This document shows, piece by piece, positions 1-9,272 of a stretch of DNA of 64,000 nt. Where the stretch lies: assembly GCA_016794985.1 (NCBI GenBank), contig JAEUIQ010000046.1, forward strand, positions 23,534 through 87,533, written 5' to 3'. The stretch's first letter is position 1; every line of letters begins with the position of its first letter. This stretch comes from Planctomycetaceae bacterium (lineage in GTDB: Bacteria > Planctomycetota > Planctomycetia > Pirellulales > Pirellulaceae). Position numbers and translations under genes: made by a program. The notes beneath the pieces were generated by a model, which did no database searches, was not told where the DNA came from, and was given only the letters and a program-made list of their open reading frames with translations.

Positions 1-2017
1 CTCGCAATTGCTGTTCGGCTTGCAACAAGCCTTGATGAAAGGTTGCCAGAGCGGTTCGCGTCGTTTGACAATGAAGCAAGAGATAATGCTCCCGCAACTT
101 GGCAACCGAGTCCGCATTGGCGGAATCGGAGGGACCTTGTTTTGCCACTTCGTGCAGTTCGGAGGGTATTCCAGACAAGTCGCTGGTAGAAATGGCTCTC
201 CACCAGGCTTGAAAGGAAAACGCGGGGTCGTTGGCCGGATTGACCTCGCCCACGACTCCGACCTTGTCCCAGTAGACCGTCCCACCGAACTGCGTCAAGG
301 CAAAGCCTGAGACTTCGTCCCCGGCAGCCAAGCCAACGGTCTGTACGGGAAACTCCAATGGCACCCACTTCCCAGCGGCGGGCAATTCGCCCATGGCCAC
401 TCGTTCGTGCGTTTGTGCTGCACCCCATTGGATGGCATCGTAATCACCCCAAACGGCGCGATGATTCCACCCGCCTTTGTTGAATTGGATCATGATCGTC
501 TTCGGCAAATTCGCGGGATCCAAATAGACATGCGCCGTGAACTTCGCCTGTGGCGGCAGTGGGAGTCCTTTGTTGGTTGCTTCCCAAACATCTTGTGCCA
601 ACCCCGCATCGGTTCTCTTCAAGACGCGGTGACCACTGATGGGTGCAGTATCGGAACTGGGTGCCGACACGAATTCTGTGGCATGTCCTGGGCTGGCTTG
701 AGTTCGGCCACTTGCCACGAACTCGTCATCCATCCACCAGTTTTCAATGACACTCACTGCGGTGGGCGTACTGGATGCGGCCGGATCGACGTAAGCAACT
801 TGTCGCACCGCTGCCAACAATTCTTCTCGTGCGGAAGAAATCTGTTGTCGCAATTCCGCCATTCGCGCGCGATCCGCTTCCGTTTCAATTCTCATGACGG
901 GGTTGGTTAGTAATGCGTTGCCATCCATTGCGGGATCGGCGGCGGAGTAGAAAAACGCATACAACGAGTAGAATTCGGACTGCGAGATGGGGTCAAATTT
1001 GTGATCGTGGCAAACGGCGCAGCCAGCGGTTAGGCCCATCCAAGCTTCCGCGGTTGTGCTGGCGCGTTCCACGGCATAACGAAACAGGAATTCAGCGTCG
1101 ATCGAACCGCCCTCGCTGGTTGTCACATTGCACCGATTGAACCCGGTGGCGATTTGTTGCTCCTGCGTTGGGTTGGGCAAAAGATCACCTGCCAACTGTT
1201 CGATCGTGAACTCGTCGAATGGTTTGTTTTGATTGAATGCTGCAATCACCCAGTCCCGATAAGCCCACATCTGACGCTCGTTATCGAGATGCAGGCCATG
1301 GGTATCGGCATATCGAGCCACATCCAACCAATGTCGCGCCATCTCTTCTCCGAAGTTCGGTGAACTGAGTAGCTCATCGACGAGGTGCTCGTAGGCATCC
1401 GACCGAGTATCCGTCAAAAACGCTTGGACTTGTTCCCGAGTGGGCGGCAAGCCCGTCAAGGCGAAAGAAACTCGCCGAATCAAGGTCGCCTTGTCCGCAA
1501 CAGGGGAGGGTGTGAGGCCTTCCTGGTTCAACCGATCCTGAATGAATCGATCGATAGGATTGCTGACTCCAGGAATGTTTGGCACCGCGATCGAGGGTTG
1601 AATCTTTTGGAGCGACCAATGTCCTTGATACGCCGCGCCTTGCTGAATCCACTTGCGCAAAATGGCCTTCTCTGCCTCGGTCAGATGTTTATGCGAGTGC
1701 GCCGGCGGCATGTGAAGATCTTGATCTTCCGTCGTAATCCGTTCCCACAGCAAACTAGCGTCCGGATCGCCAGGGACGATCACCCACTTGCTCCAGTCGC
1801 CTTCCGGCGGAACATCGAGACGCAGGCCGGCTTCCCGTTTCTTTTCATCAAAGCCATGACAAGCAAAGCACTTGTCCGACAGAATCGGGCGAACGTCCCG
1901 ATTGAACTGGACGGTTTCATCGACCGCCCAGAGCCTGTTTTCGACCAACATCAAGCCAAACAACAAGAAGATGACGCCAAAAAAACTTCGCGTGTCGGTC
2001 GTTAACCAAAAATTCAT
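1..2017 (-). CDS. PSCyt1/DUF1549/DUF1553 planctomycete cytochrome protein (3' part outside window)
   Basis: Reading leftward from an ATG at 2017 the frame stays open to the window edge, so the C-terminal part is missing. A hydrophobic signal segment (about residues 11-25) precedes a CxxCH c-type heme site (Cys50, Cys53, His54) in a PSCyt1 domain, with a methionine-containing stretch (HMPPAHSHKH) downstream. A DUF1549 region follows, including FGEEMARHWLDVARYADT and a second CAVCHDHKFDP motif. The last third looks like a carbohydrate-binding-type insert before DUF1553. Proteins of this type are strongly expanded in planctomycetes and are usually paired with a DUF1501 sulfatase-like gene, which would lie beyond position 1. 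They are presumed exported heme proteins; the reaction is unknown. A GAGGGAAC ribosome site precedes the ATG. Confidence 0.9.
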   Translation of the reverse strand, partial: MNFWLTTDTRSFFGVIFLLFGLMLVENRLWAVDETVQFNRDVRPILSDKCFACHGFDEKKREAGLRLDVPPEGDWSKWVIVPGDPDASLLWERITTEDQDLHMPPAHSHKHLTEAEKAILRKWIQQGAAYQGHWSLQKIQPSIAVPNIPGVSNPIDRFIQDRLNQEGLTPSPVADKATLIRRVSFALTGLPPTREQVQAFLTDTRSDAYEHLVDELLSSPNFGEEMARHWLDVARYADTHGLHLDNERQMWAYRDWVIAAFNQNKPFDEFTIEQLAGDLLPNPTQEQQIATGFNRCNVTTSEGGSIDAEFLFRYAVERASTTAEAWMGLTAGCAVCHDHKFDPISQSEFYSLYAFFYSAADPAMDGNALLTNPVMRIETEADRARMAELRQQISSAREELLAAVRQVAYVDPAASSTPTAVSVIENWWMDDEFVASGRTQASPGHATEFVSAPSSDTAPISGHRVLKRTDAGLAQDVWEATNKGLPLPPQAKFTAHVYLDPANLPKTIMIQFNKGGWNHRAVWGDYDAIQWGAAQTHERVAMGELPAAGKWVPLEFPVQTVGLAAGDEVSGFALTQFGGTVYWDKVGVVGEVNPANDPAFSFQAWWRAISTSDLSGIPSELHEVAKQGPSDSANADSVAKLREHYLLLHCQTTRTALATFHQGLLQAEQQLR

Positions 2018-2227
2018 TGTTCCCTCTCCATTACGTTCCGAAGCCGTTTGATTCTAATTGAAAGTTGGCTCCAGTAGTAGCAGTTGGCTTCCTCCCGTGT
2101 CGTTTACGCGGCATTTCTTGGGGAGTACCATGGAGGTTGTCCAGGACACGGGCGCCGGTCAATGGTTGATCATTGATGTGTGACTCGGTCGGGCATCCCC
2201 GTGAAAGAATCAATTAGGAGATGAGTT

Positions 2228-3736
2228 GTGAAGTCTTATGCATCCGTGTTTAGAGGGAATTTTTCCAAGATGTTGTGGGCGATGAAACTTTTCGTCGTTT
2301 TGTCCGTGGGAGTGGGAATAGAAACGCGACAGTGCCACGCGCAGTCGGATCCTGGGCCAGCGAACATCGGATTTCACGCCGAACCCAGTCGCATTCGTGA
2401 TTCGAATTTTTACAAAGCCATTCAATTGGAGCAGACGTTGGATCCAATGTCCAAGTTGCTGTGGCAAGCTGCCAAAGTGAAAGGAGTGGTTGCCCTGCCA
2501 GGAAGTTTCGAGGATTTTCTGGAAGTTGGTCCTGGCGATCCGCCGCCGTTTCACTTCCGAATTGAATTCGAATTCAAGACCGACAAACAGATGGAGGCGG
2601 TGAAAGAACAATTGAATTCGATGACGGATGATGTGGAAGAGAAGAATGATGGTGTCACCTATTACTACCCGCGCGGTGCCGAGGGCATGTATCTGGCCAC
2701 AACTAAAGATCGACGCTTCGTTTTGTCGACCGACGGATTTCCTTTGGAGTCGGGAAAGTTCCCGAAAATGACAGATGTCGCGGAGCAATTGTTAAAAGAA
2801 ACGGCCAAATCGCCTGCCGGTGTGGCGATTGACATCCGGAGTGCTGCGAAACTTATTGCGTCGGGCGTCGAGTTTGGCCAGGAAAATTTTCCGCCGCAGG
2901 CCAAAGCTTACCTGGATTTACCGGAACAAATGAACTCTATCCGCGCGGATCTGACTTTGGTCCCGCAAACAGAAGCCAAAGCAGTAATCGATTGTCGCGA
3001 TGAAGAGGCAGCCAAGTTCGTGCTCGAAACCATCGATGGCTTGGTTGCGATGGGCAAGACCTTTGCCGCCGGCAATGGCCCTGATATTGAAATCCAAAAG
3101 AAGCTCTTGGCGGGGATCAAGACCAAGGCTGAAGGGAAACAAGTTTTGGTGACGATGTTGGTGCCGCTGGATGTCTTCGCCAAACTTCGCGAACAAGCTG
3201 AGGAAGTGACGGTCATGAACGACGTCAAGCAAGTCGCCTTGAGCATGCACAACTATTACGAGGTGAATCGCCGGTTTCCGTTCCACGCCGGACCGGACGA
3301 GAGTGACGACATCAGTTGGCGGGTTCGCGTTCTTCCGTATCTGGATCAGAATAATCTTTTTCAACAATTCGATCTGACGCAACCTTGGGACAGTGAAGCC
3401 AACCGCAAATTCTCCGAGGTTGTGGTCGCAACTTATGGCGATAGCAATCAAACGGGGCTGCAGTGGGTCCAATCGGACGTTCGTGACTTTCGAGATATCA
3501 CTGATGGGACCAGCAACACGATTGCGTTTGTCCACAACGCGCCGGGAGTTGTGTGGACCGAGAACAAGCCGTTTACGCACGACGATGCGGTAAAAATGTT
3601 CAAAGCACTCAAGCCGGGCGAGACTATGGTCATCGGCATGTACGATGGCAGCGTGACTCGGATCGACAACAAGATGAAGTTGGAGACCTTCGAGGCCATG
3701 TTGACACCAGACGGTGGAGAAGCGATCGAACGATAG
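2228..3736 (+). CDS. DUF1559-type protein without prepilin leader
   Basis: This 502-residue protein starts at GTG 2228, supported by TAGGAG about 8 bases upstream; an overlapping ATG at 2221 runs into an early stop. A signal-like hydrophobic segment spans about residues 14-32. Residues about 35-320 form an alpha/beta region I cannot assign. The C-terminal 170 residues carry DUF1559 hallmarks: VKQVALSMHNYYEVNRRFP, a WRVRVLPYLDQNNLFQQFD block, an ITDGTSNTIAF block and a terminal YDGSV. The usual FTLVELLVVIAI prepilin leader is absent, so it is probably an exported or surface protein, not a pseudopilin. It ends 12 bases before the convergent acyl-CoA dehydrogenase gene. Confidence 0.85.
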   Translation: MKSYASVFRGNFSKMLWAMKLFVVLSVGVGIETRQCHAQSDPGPANIGFHAEPSRIRDSNFYKAIQLEQTLDPMSKLLWQAAKVKGVVALPGSFEDFLEVGPGDPPPFHFRIEFEFKTDKQMEAVKEQLNSMTDDVEEKNDGVTYYYPRGAEGMYLATTKDRRFVLSTDGFPLESGKFPKMTDVAEQLLKETAKSPAGVAIDIRSAAKLIASGVEFGQENFPPQAKAYLDLPEQMNSIRADLTLVPQTEAKAVIDCRDEEAAKFVLETIDGLVAMGKTFAAGNGPDIEIQKKLLAGIKTKAEGKQVLVTMLVPLDVFAKLREQAEEVTVMNDVKQVALSMHNYYEVNRRFPFHAGPDESDDISWRVRVLPYLDQNNLFQQFDLTQPWDSEANRKFSEVVVATYGDSNQTGLQWVQSDVRDFRDITDGTSNTIAFVHNAPGVVWTENKPFTHDDAVKMFKALKPGETMVIGMYDGSVTRIDNKMKLETFEAMLTPDGGEAIER

Positions 3737-3748
3737 CGACTCTTGCGA

Positions 3749-5794
3749 TCAGATGTAACGCTCGATCAACCTCGGGTCCAATGGTATGGGATCCACTTCG
3801 ATATCGGCGATGAGGTCTTGGAACAGACGGCTCTGTGGGGTCATGACCAAGTCGCCGATTTCGGCCCATAATTGTTGGAGATTTGCGGAAGGGTGGCGTC
3901 CATGGAGCACCGCTTCCGCCTCCAAATCCAACGCGGTCGCAACCTTCAGGTACTCGGCGTCGGGGTTGTCCAACGATAGTGCAAACACCAGCGAGGCTAA
4001 GGAATGGCACAACTTGTCGAAGACGCCGCCCTCGTCGCCCAGCAGATAACTCTGGTCCATAAAGGACTTCTGATAGCGGGCGATGATCAACAATATCTGC
4101 CGACCTAAAACACGGTTGCGAGACAAAGCACGGCGGACAAGGCGGTTCTTCTCGGGGAAGGGATTTCGAATACCCGCCACCGAACCGACCCACGGCGAGA
4201 AGGAACCCAGGATCCTGGTTGCCACAAACCAGCCGAACTTGGCTTTCGCCATGAATCCAAACTTGCCTTGGACTTCGGCGGCTCCAATGGGTTCAAGATA
4301 CTGGGTGCGAATCATTCTGGTCATCGCATTGGGTGCACCGACGTCCGCTAGGACTGGGTTTGGCCCTTCGTAAACGGTGCAGATCGTGAACTCGTGCATG
4401 TTCTCGCCCACGAAATTGGCGATGAGCTTGTCCTGCTCTGTCGAAGTCAGTTCCCGCTGTTCGTTGCGGACCGTGGCTCGGCGCTCGTCTTGGTGGACGG
4501 AGCGGCCGCCGATAATTTGATAGGTATGAATTGCCGCATTCAAAAGTGCCTTTGTCGCATAGACCTTCGCGACCATGCCTTGCGTCTCATCTCGGACGCC
4601 ATTCGCGCCCAAGCGAAAACAGAGATCACCTAGCGAACGACCGGCGAGGGCTTGGCAGACGGCTCGGCCCATCCAGGTGCGAATTCGTGGCGACGTACCA
4701 ATCGGCTTCCCGAAAGTGTTGCGAAAGGAAATCCAACCACCGGGAGCATAGCGTTTCTGCAGTCCGTTGTCGGAAACGACTTGGTTGGGATCCAAGATCA
4801 GTTGGGCCAACAACTTGAAAATCTTGGCGGCACTATTCACGCAGATACCGCCTCGACCTTTGGCCAGAGAGCTAAACGCTTGCGCTAATCCCTTGCCTTT
4901 CGGCCCCAATAGCTGGTTTGCAGAAACTCGATGTTCGGAAAGCCGGAATCGGGCGTTCCATAGATAATCAAAGGCGGTCAAGCGATTTCGGACCATTTTG
5001 AAGGTGCTCGAGTCGGCCTTCGGGACCTCGAAAATCAACATTCCGGAATCGCGACCGGGCGACAAATTTTCGCCTTCCAATTTCAAAACCAGGATACAAA
5101 CGCCTCCGTAAATGACATTGGTGATTGGCCATTTGACCCCGGAAATGAGGTACTCGTCGCCGACTCGTTTGGCGGTTAGCGACAGCTTGGACGGGTCCGC
5201 CCCCACGCTTGGCTCCGTCAGAGCGAATGAGCCCAGCAGTTCTCCCTTCGCCATTCTAGGCAAATAGCATTGTTTCTGTTCCTCTGTTCCAAAGTCGAGG
5301 ATGGGGACCGCCGGACCCAAGAAATTGTGAACTTCAAACATCACGGCAATATCGGGGTGAATGAAGGTGAGGGCGCGCAGGAGCGGTCCCAAGTCACCTA
5401 GCTTTGCACCGCTTCCACCGTAGGCCTCGGGGATCGCCAAACCGAAAAACCCCAGTTCCGCCAAGCCTCGCAAGGTGTCGTCGTGGAACAGCATTTTCGA
5501 ATGGTCGAGGAGTGTTCCGGACCGTTTCCGCTGCAGTAAAAACTCGAGACTCTTGGCCATCGTCTCGGCAACTTTGGGGCTCGGCGAAAACCGGCCCGCA
5601 TCAAATTCGGTTGCCGAAACGGAGCCATACAATGAGACGAGGGTTGGCGCTTCTCCCGAAAACTGGCGTTCGGCGCTGCGATCGGCCTCATCCAAGGTAG
5701 CCAACGATGCCACTTCCGCTGCCGAACGACCTGCTTGCTTCAGAATCAGCGAAACGATATCGGCTTGCGGTCCGAGCTGTTGCGGTGCGTTCAT
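3749..5794 (-). CDS. acyl-CoA dehydrogenase, long form with C-terminal extension
   Basis: This 681-residue flavoenzyme is predicted to oxidise acyl-CoA thioesters to trans-2-enoyl-CoA in fatty-acid beta-oxidation. Visible features are the N-terminal helical domain ending in LGFFGLAIPEAYGGSGA (about 114-130), the FAD-contact block ALTEPSVGAD (about 191-200), the middle beta domain to about 290, and a C-terminal helical domain holding TYQIIGGRSV and the YEGPNPV motif. Glu476 in YEGPNPV is at the usual catalytic-base position. About 190 residues follow, so the protein is far longer than the usual 380 and resembles VLCAD/ACAD9-like forms with an extra C-terminal helical domain. No electron-transfer flavoprotein genes are adjacent. 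It converges on the DUF1559 gene. Confidence 0.92.
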   Translation of the reverse strand: MNAPQQLGPQADIVSLILKQAGRSAAEVASLATLDEADRSAERQFSGEAPTLVSLYGSVSATEFDAGRFSPSPKVAETMAKSLEFLLQRKRSGTLLDHSKMLFHDDTLRGLAELGFFGLAIPEAYGGSGAKLGDLGPLLRALTFIHPDIAVMFEVHNFLGPAVPILDFGTEEQKQCYLPRMAKGELLGSFALTEPSVGADPSKLSLTAKRVGDEYLISGVKWPITNVIYGGVCILVLKLEGENLSPGRDSGMLIFEVPKADSSTFKMVRNRLTAFDYLWNARFRLSEHRVSANQLLGPKGKGLAQAFSSLAKGRGGICVNSAAKIFKLLAQLILDPNQVVSDNGLQKRYAPGGWISFRNTFGKPIGTSPRIRTWMGRAVCQALAGRSLGDLCFRLGANGVRDETQGMVAKVYATKALLNAAIHTYQIIGGRSVHQDERRATVRNEQRELTSTEQDKLIANFVGENMHEFTICTVYEGPNPVLADVGAPNAMTRMIRTQYLEPIGAAEVQGKFGFMAKAKFGWFVATRILGSFSPWVGSVAGIRNPFPEKNRLVRRALSRNRVLGRQILLIIARYQKSFMDQSYLLGDEGGVFDKLCHSLASLVFALSLDNPDAEYLKVATALDLEAEAVLHGRHPSANLQQLWAEIGDLVMTPQSRLFQDLIADIEVDPIPLDPRLIERYI

Positions 5795-6349
5795 ATCAAA
5801 TGGCCAAGCGAGTGGTTAATGGTACTTCCAGTGACTTTGTCGGCATTCGGCGGGATTTTCCTGGCCATTAAAGAGGCGGAATTCACTCGCCGCTCCGATT
5901 TTAAGGTTCCCGCAGAAATCGCCCAGCCCCAACAGCTCGAGACCCTGAATCATCCGTTTTGCTTGCCTCCCTACCTTCTGTCGGCATTCCGGACCGATTT
6001 TGGTCGTCCCGCCGCGTCGAAGGGCGGCCATCCGTATTATTAGGTCAATTTGGGGTGTGTCGGACCATTCGCTGAACCGTGCGAGGTGCGAATTACTCGT
6101 ATTTTGCGGATTGTCCGTGGGCAAACGACGATTGCCAGCTGCGCAGGGAGTCGCCTCGAATTTGCTTGAAACTGCACTCCTTCCCTCGCGCGATATTCGG
6201 AAAAGTCCACTTATTTCCTGCTGTGGGAACAATTGACGCCCTATTCGGTTGATCGGATTGGAGTTTTCGGCAGTGACGGGTTATACTTTGACGGTGGCTC
6301 GCCAGGGTCGAGGGCGATTGATCAAAAGTTGCAATTCTTGAGGTCGTTC
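5795..6349. other. Intergenic region between divergent genes
   Basis: About 550 bases separate the starts of the leftward acyl-CoA dehydrogenase and the rightward DUF1559 gene. It should hold both promoters. A 138-codon open frame on the minus strand (5816-6232) resembles no family I know, has no good ribosome site and overlaps another open frame, so I do not call it a gene. Confidence 0.5.
6258..6287 (+). promoter_or_regulatory. Possible sigma70-like promoter for the DUF1559/lipoprotein pair
   Basis: TTGGAG (6258-6263) and TATACT (6282-6287) are separated by 18 bases. The -10 box lies about 60 bases before the chosen ATG at 6350. This is a consensus match by eye only. Confidence 0.3.
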
Positions 6350-7357
6350 ATGAGTCGGAACAATCGGATCGGTTTCACGTTGGTGGAACTCTTGGTCGTG
6401 ATCGCCATTATTGCTGTGTTGATGGGACTACTGCTACCAGCGGTTCAGTTTGCTCGAGAAGCCGCTCGGAATTCTTCCTGCTTGAACAACATGCGGCAGA
6501 TTGCGTTGGCGACGGCGAACTTCGAGTCGGCCCAAAAGGCGTTCCCTCCGGCACGCTTTTTCCAGAAGCAGTTTCCGGCCCCGGGCTTGGACTGTGGAGG
6601 CAATGAACCGTCGTGGTTCGTGAGAATGCTGCCGTATTTGGAACAAGACAATTTATACAAGAAGTGGGACCTCTCGCGCCCGTATCCTGAGCAAGACCCG
6701 ACCGCGATGTCGACCGCACTACCCGTTTACCTGTGCCCCACCCGACATAGCGTTGATAGTGCTAATGCTCCCCCGGTGGACGCCACCATTGTGGTTCGGT
6801 TGCCGTGCGGATGTAATGGAACGATGCAAATCACAATGGTAGGTGGTGCGACAGGTGATTATGTCGGAAATCACGGCGATCCGACTCCCGGTGCGAATGG
6901 TGGTCCCAACGATTATTACTACGGTGGGAATGGAAACGGACTGATTATCTCTTCGCAAGCGCGCTGTGCGTTTCGCGACGGATTTCTACGACCAACGACC
7001 TGGGTTGATCGAGTTCAAGTTAGCAGTGTCCGCGACGGATTATCGAACACGTTTCTGATTGGTGAATTACAGGTTCGTCCGCAAGACCTCAACACAATGC
7101 CGTACAACGGACCTTTGTTCAATGGTGAGGACTTGTCGGCGTTTGCACGAGTCGGCGGCCCTGGTGTGCCCTTAACCCGCACTCGCGATCAGGCTCCCGG
7201 AACGATTCTCGGTTTTGGAAGTTGGCATCCGGGTACGTGCAACTTCGCGTTTGGCGATGGTTCTGTTCGGGGAATCGATACCTTGATCGATACTCAGACG
7301 TTGGGTTATTTGTGCAATCGAGCTGATGGGCAAGTGGTTGCCGATTCGAATCTGTAG
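6350..7357 (+). CDS. DUF1559 prepilin-like N-terminal methylation protein
   Basis: The ATG at 6350 gives 335 residues and puts the type IV prepilin leader where it belongs: a short basic stretch, then Gly8-Phe9-Thr-Leu-Val-Glu13 and a hydrophobic helix. A longer open frame to about 6233 adds 39 residues that would bury the leader. Peptidase cleavage would be after Gly8, with Glu13 at mature position +5. The DUF1559 body follows, with CLNNMRQIALA, a WFVRMLPYLEQDNLYKKWD block, VRDGLSNTFLIGE and a C-terminal His-x9-Asp-Gly motif (WHPGTCNFAFGDGS). These pseudopilin-like proteins occur in tens of copies in planctomycete genomes; their function is not established. A lipoprotein gene follows 16 bases later. 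Confidence 0.93.
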   Translation: MSRNNRIGFTLVELLVVIAIIAVLMGLLLPAVQFAREAARNSSCLNNMRQIALATANFESAQKAFPPARFFQKQFPAPGLDCGGNEPSWFVRMLPYLEQDNLYKKWDLSRPYPEQDPTAMSTALPVYLCPTRHSVDSANAPPVDATIVVRLPCGCNGTMQITMVGGATGDYVGNHGDPTPGANGGPNDYYYGGNGNGLIISSQARCAFRDGFLRPTTWVDRVQVSSVRDGLSNTFLIGELQVRPQDLNTMPYNGPLFNGEDLSAFARVGGPGVPLTRTRDQAPGTILGFGSWHPGTCNFAFGDGSVRGIDTLIDTQTLGYLCNRADGQVVADSNL

Positions 7358-7373
7358 AAAGTGAGGCAGGCCG

Positions 7374-7850
7374 GTGTTCGAAGTCGCACGTGGTACTCCT
7401 GTTTTGGTCCTATTGGTCTTGTTGGCCTCGTTCGTGGGCTGTGGCTCAGGGCAGTCCACCCACATTGTTAAAGGCAAAGTGGTCTTTAGCGATGGCACGC
7501 CGGTACAATTTGGCGATGTGGAAACCCTATCGGTTGAGCATCGAATCAACGCGCGAGGCAAGATTGAAAAGGATGGAACCTTTACGTTGACGACATACGA
7601 GGAAAACGATGGGGCGGTGGCAGGTGAACATCAAGTCGTCATCATTCAAATGACTGGCACGCCGATGATGGCTGCTGCGAAATTGGGACCAATTCAACAC
7701 ACTCATGGTCACGATACCGGAGCGAAGTACCGGTCTTACGACACGAGCGGTCTGAAGTTTACGGTGGAACCAGGAAAGGTGAACGAAGTCACTTTCACGC
7801 TGGATGACTTCACACCGGGGAAGTCAGGGCACTCGGCGTCGTCGGAATAA
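7374..7850 (+). CDS. Small lipoprotein with carboxypeptidase-regulatory-like fold
   Basis: This 158-residue protein starts at GTG 7374 with GAGG about 7 bases upstream. A lipoprotein signal (LLVLLASFVGC) puts the lipidated cysteine at about residue 23. The mature part begins with VKGKVVFSDGTPVQFGDV, typical of the transthyretin-like carboxypeptidase regulatory domains common in planctomycetes, and ends with a beta-rich VNEVTFTLDDF. It is almost certainly co-transcribed with the DUF1559 gene 16 bases upstream, a frequent planctomycete pairing. No enzymatic motif is visible. Confidence 0.87.
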   Translation: MFEVARGTPVLVLLVLLASFVGCGSGQSTHIVKGKVVFSDGTPVQFGDVETLSVEHRINARGKIEKDGTFTLTTYEENDGAVAGEHQVVIIQMTGTPMMAAAKLGPIQHTHGHDTGAKYRSYDTSGLKFTVEPGKVNEVTFTLDDFTPGKSGHSASSE

Positions 7851-7985
7851 GCTGTCGATTTCTTATCCGTGACAACTGAAACTGCGGAAACTGGGAACTG
7901 AATCGGTGCAGCAATGATCTGATGTCACTGGCGCGAGGCCCTGTTGGCACGTTCCGGCATCGAGTTGTCGCGAAGGATCGGATCG

Positions 7986-9272
7986 ATGAAACTCTGGCGT
8001 TTGACACAAGCGTTTTGGATCAATGTCAAACGTTTATTGTACGCTGGGAACCATGACTTTTGTCCGGGCGTTAACCAATACGTTTATTGGTTGAAGCGTC
8101 CGATTGGCTGGCTGCTGACGGCAGCGTTCGCGTCTGTTCTAGTCGGAATCTCGATCGGCCCCCAAGGCTGGGTTATCCTGAGCGTGGTGGGTTCGGTCAT
8201 CTTGCTCGGCGTTGCTTGGCCAGCGATTCAAATGTGGGGCTGCCGAGCGCGACTTGTCGTGCAACAACCACGCGGGATGGAAGGTCAATCGCTGCGAGTG
8301 ACGCTGGAGATTGCAAACTCCTTGCCCTTTCCATTGTGGGGTTTGATGATCAGCCAACGATTCTTGTCGGATGCTAAAGCGGCAACCAAAGATAGTGAAC
8401 CGATGGCCGCTTTGGCTCGTGTTCCTGGTTGGTCGGTCACGGAATTTCATTGGGAGCACAAGCCAACCAATCGCGGTCGTTTCCCGAATTCGGGAGCCAT
8501 GTTGGCCACCGGTTTTCCGTTTGGCGTTTGGCAATCGAGTCGCTGGATTCAGACCGGTGACACGTGCTTGGTTTGGCCTCATGTTCCGCAACTGATTGAC
8601 GCTTTCGCGATCCAGCATCTGCGGGCCGTTGGCGAGCAAGCTTACGAAAGTCGCGTGGGTGAAGAGGGGGATTTTCTCGGATTGCGAGCTTATCGCGACG
8701 GCGACTCTTTGAAGAAAGTGCATTGGCCGCAGAGTGCGAGAACTGGAACGCTTGTTGTACGCGAATCGGAGAAGGCGGTGCGACAACAACTGACCGTCTT
8801 GGTTGATCTTTCGGACTTGCTAAGTCGATTGCAGTCGAGCAATGGCGGGTCAGTTGCTGAGGAGATCCACGAGGCGGCAGAGCAACGACTGCGGGTGGCT
8901 TTGGCAACCGCCGAATCACTATGGGGCAGCGGCTTGTCGGTTCGTGTTCAGGTCGGTTACCAAGTTTGGGAGACATCCGGAGATCGGCGCAACATTCAAG
9001 CGTTGATGGATCAATTGGCCGTTTGGTCCTGGAGTGAGTTTTTCGAACGCTGGCGTTCTCGGCGAACGATCAATTTCCGTCCCGACATTGTGGTCGGCGA
9101 CTGGACGGTTTGGCATCATGACGCCGAGATGGTGCGACTTACCGAACCGTCTCATGGTATGGTCTTGGTACATCCAGGATTTGATTATCGACTTGGGACA
9201 TTGCGATTGATCGAATGCTGCTCACCCAAAGCCGGAGTGTTGTGCTGGCAGACCACGGAGGATCGTGAATGA
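7986..9272 (+). CDS. DUF58 domain protein
   Basis: The ATG at 7986 (AAGGA about 9 bases upstream) gives 428 residues; an open frame begins 14 codons earlier. Two closely spaced hydrophobic helices near the N-terminus (about residues 38-75) are followed by a beta domain and the DUF58 signature GEEGDFLGLRAYRDGDSLKKVHW. The remainder is a von Willebrand A-like region (VLVDLSD). DUF58 proteins usually work with a MoxR AAA+ ATPase and a TgpA transglutaminase-like protein in envelope complexes. Here TgpA follows with overlapping stop and start codons (ATGA), but no MoxR gene is in the window. Confidence 0.92.
   Translation: MKLWRLTQAFWINVKRLLYAGNHDFCPGVNQYVYWLKRPIGWLLTAAFASVLVGISIGPQGWVILSVVGSVILLGVAWPAIQMWGCRARLVVQQPRGMEGQSLRVTLEIANSLPFPLWGLMISQRFLSDAKAATKDSEPMAALARVPGWSVTEFHWEHKPTNRGRFPNSGAMLATGFPFGVWQSSRWIQTGDTCLVWPHVPQLIDAFAIQHLRAVGEQAYESRVGEEGDFLGLRAYRDGDSLKKVHWPQSARTGTLVVRESEKAVRQQLTVLVDLSDLLSRLQSSNGGSVAEEIHEAAEQRLRVALATAESLWGSGLSVRVQVGYQVWETSGDRRNIQALMDQLAVWSWSEFFERWRSRRTINFRPDIVVGDWTVWHHDAEMVRLTEPSHGMVLVHPGFDYRLGTLRLIECCSPKAGVLCWQTTEDRE

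Noticed and set aside
2210..2788. 192-codon open frame opposite the DUF1559 gene
   Set aside because: Lies wholly opposite a strong gene and resembles nothing known.
3630..4193. 187-codon open frame inside the acyl-CoA dehydrogenase gene
   Set aside because: Runs in another frame of a well-supported gene and lacks family pattern.
5816..6232. 138-codon open frame on the minus strand in the DUF1559 upstream region
   Set aside because: No family resemblance, overlapped by another open frame on the plus strand, and no good ribosome site.
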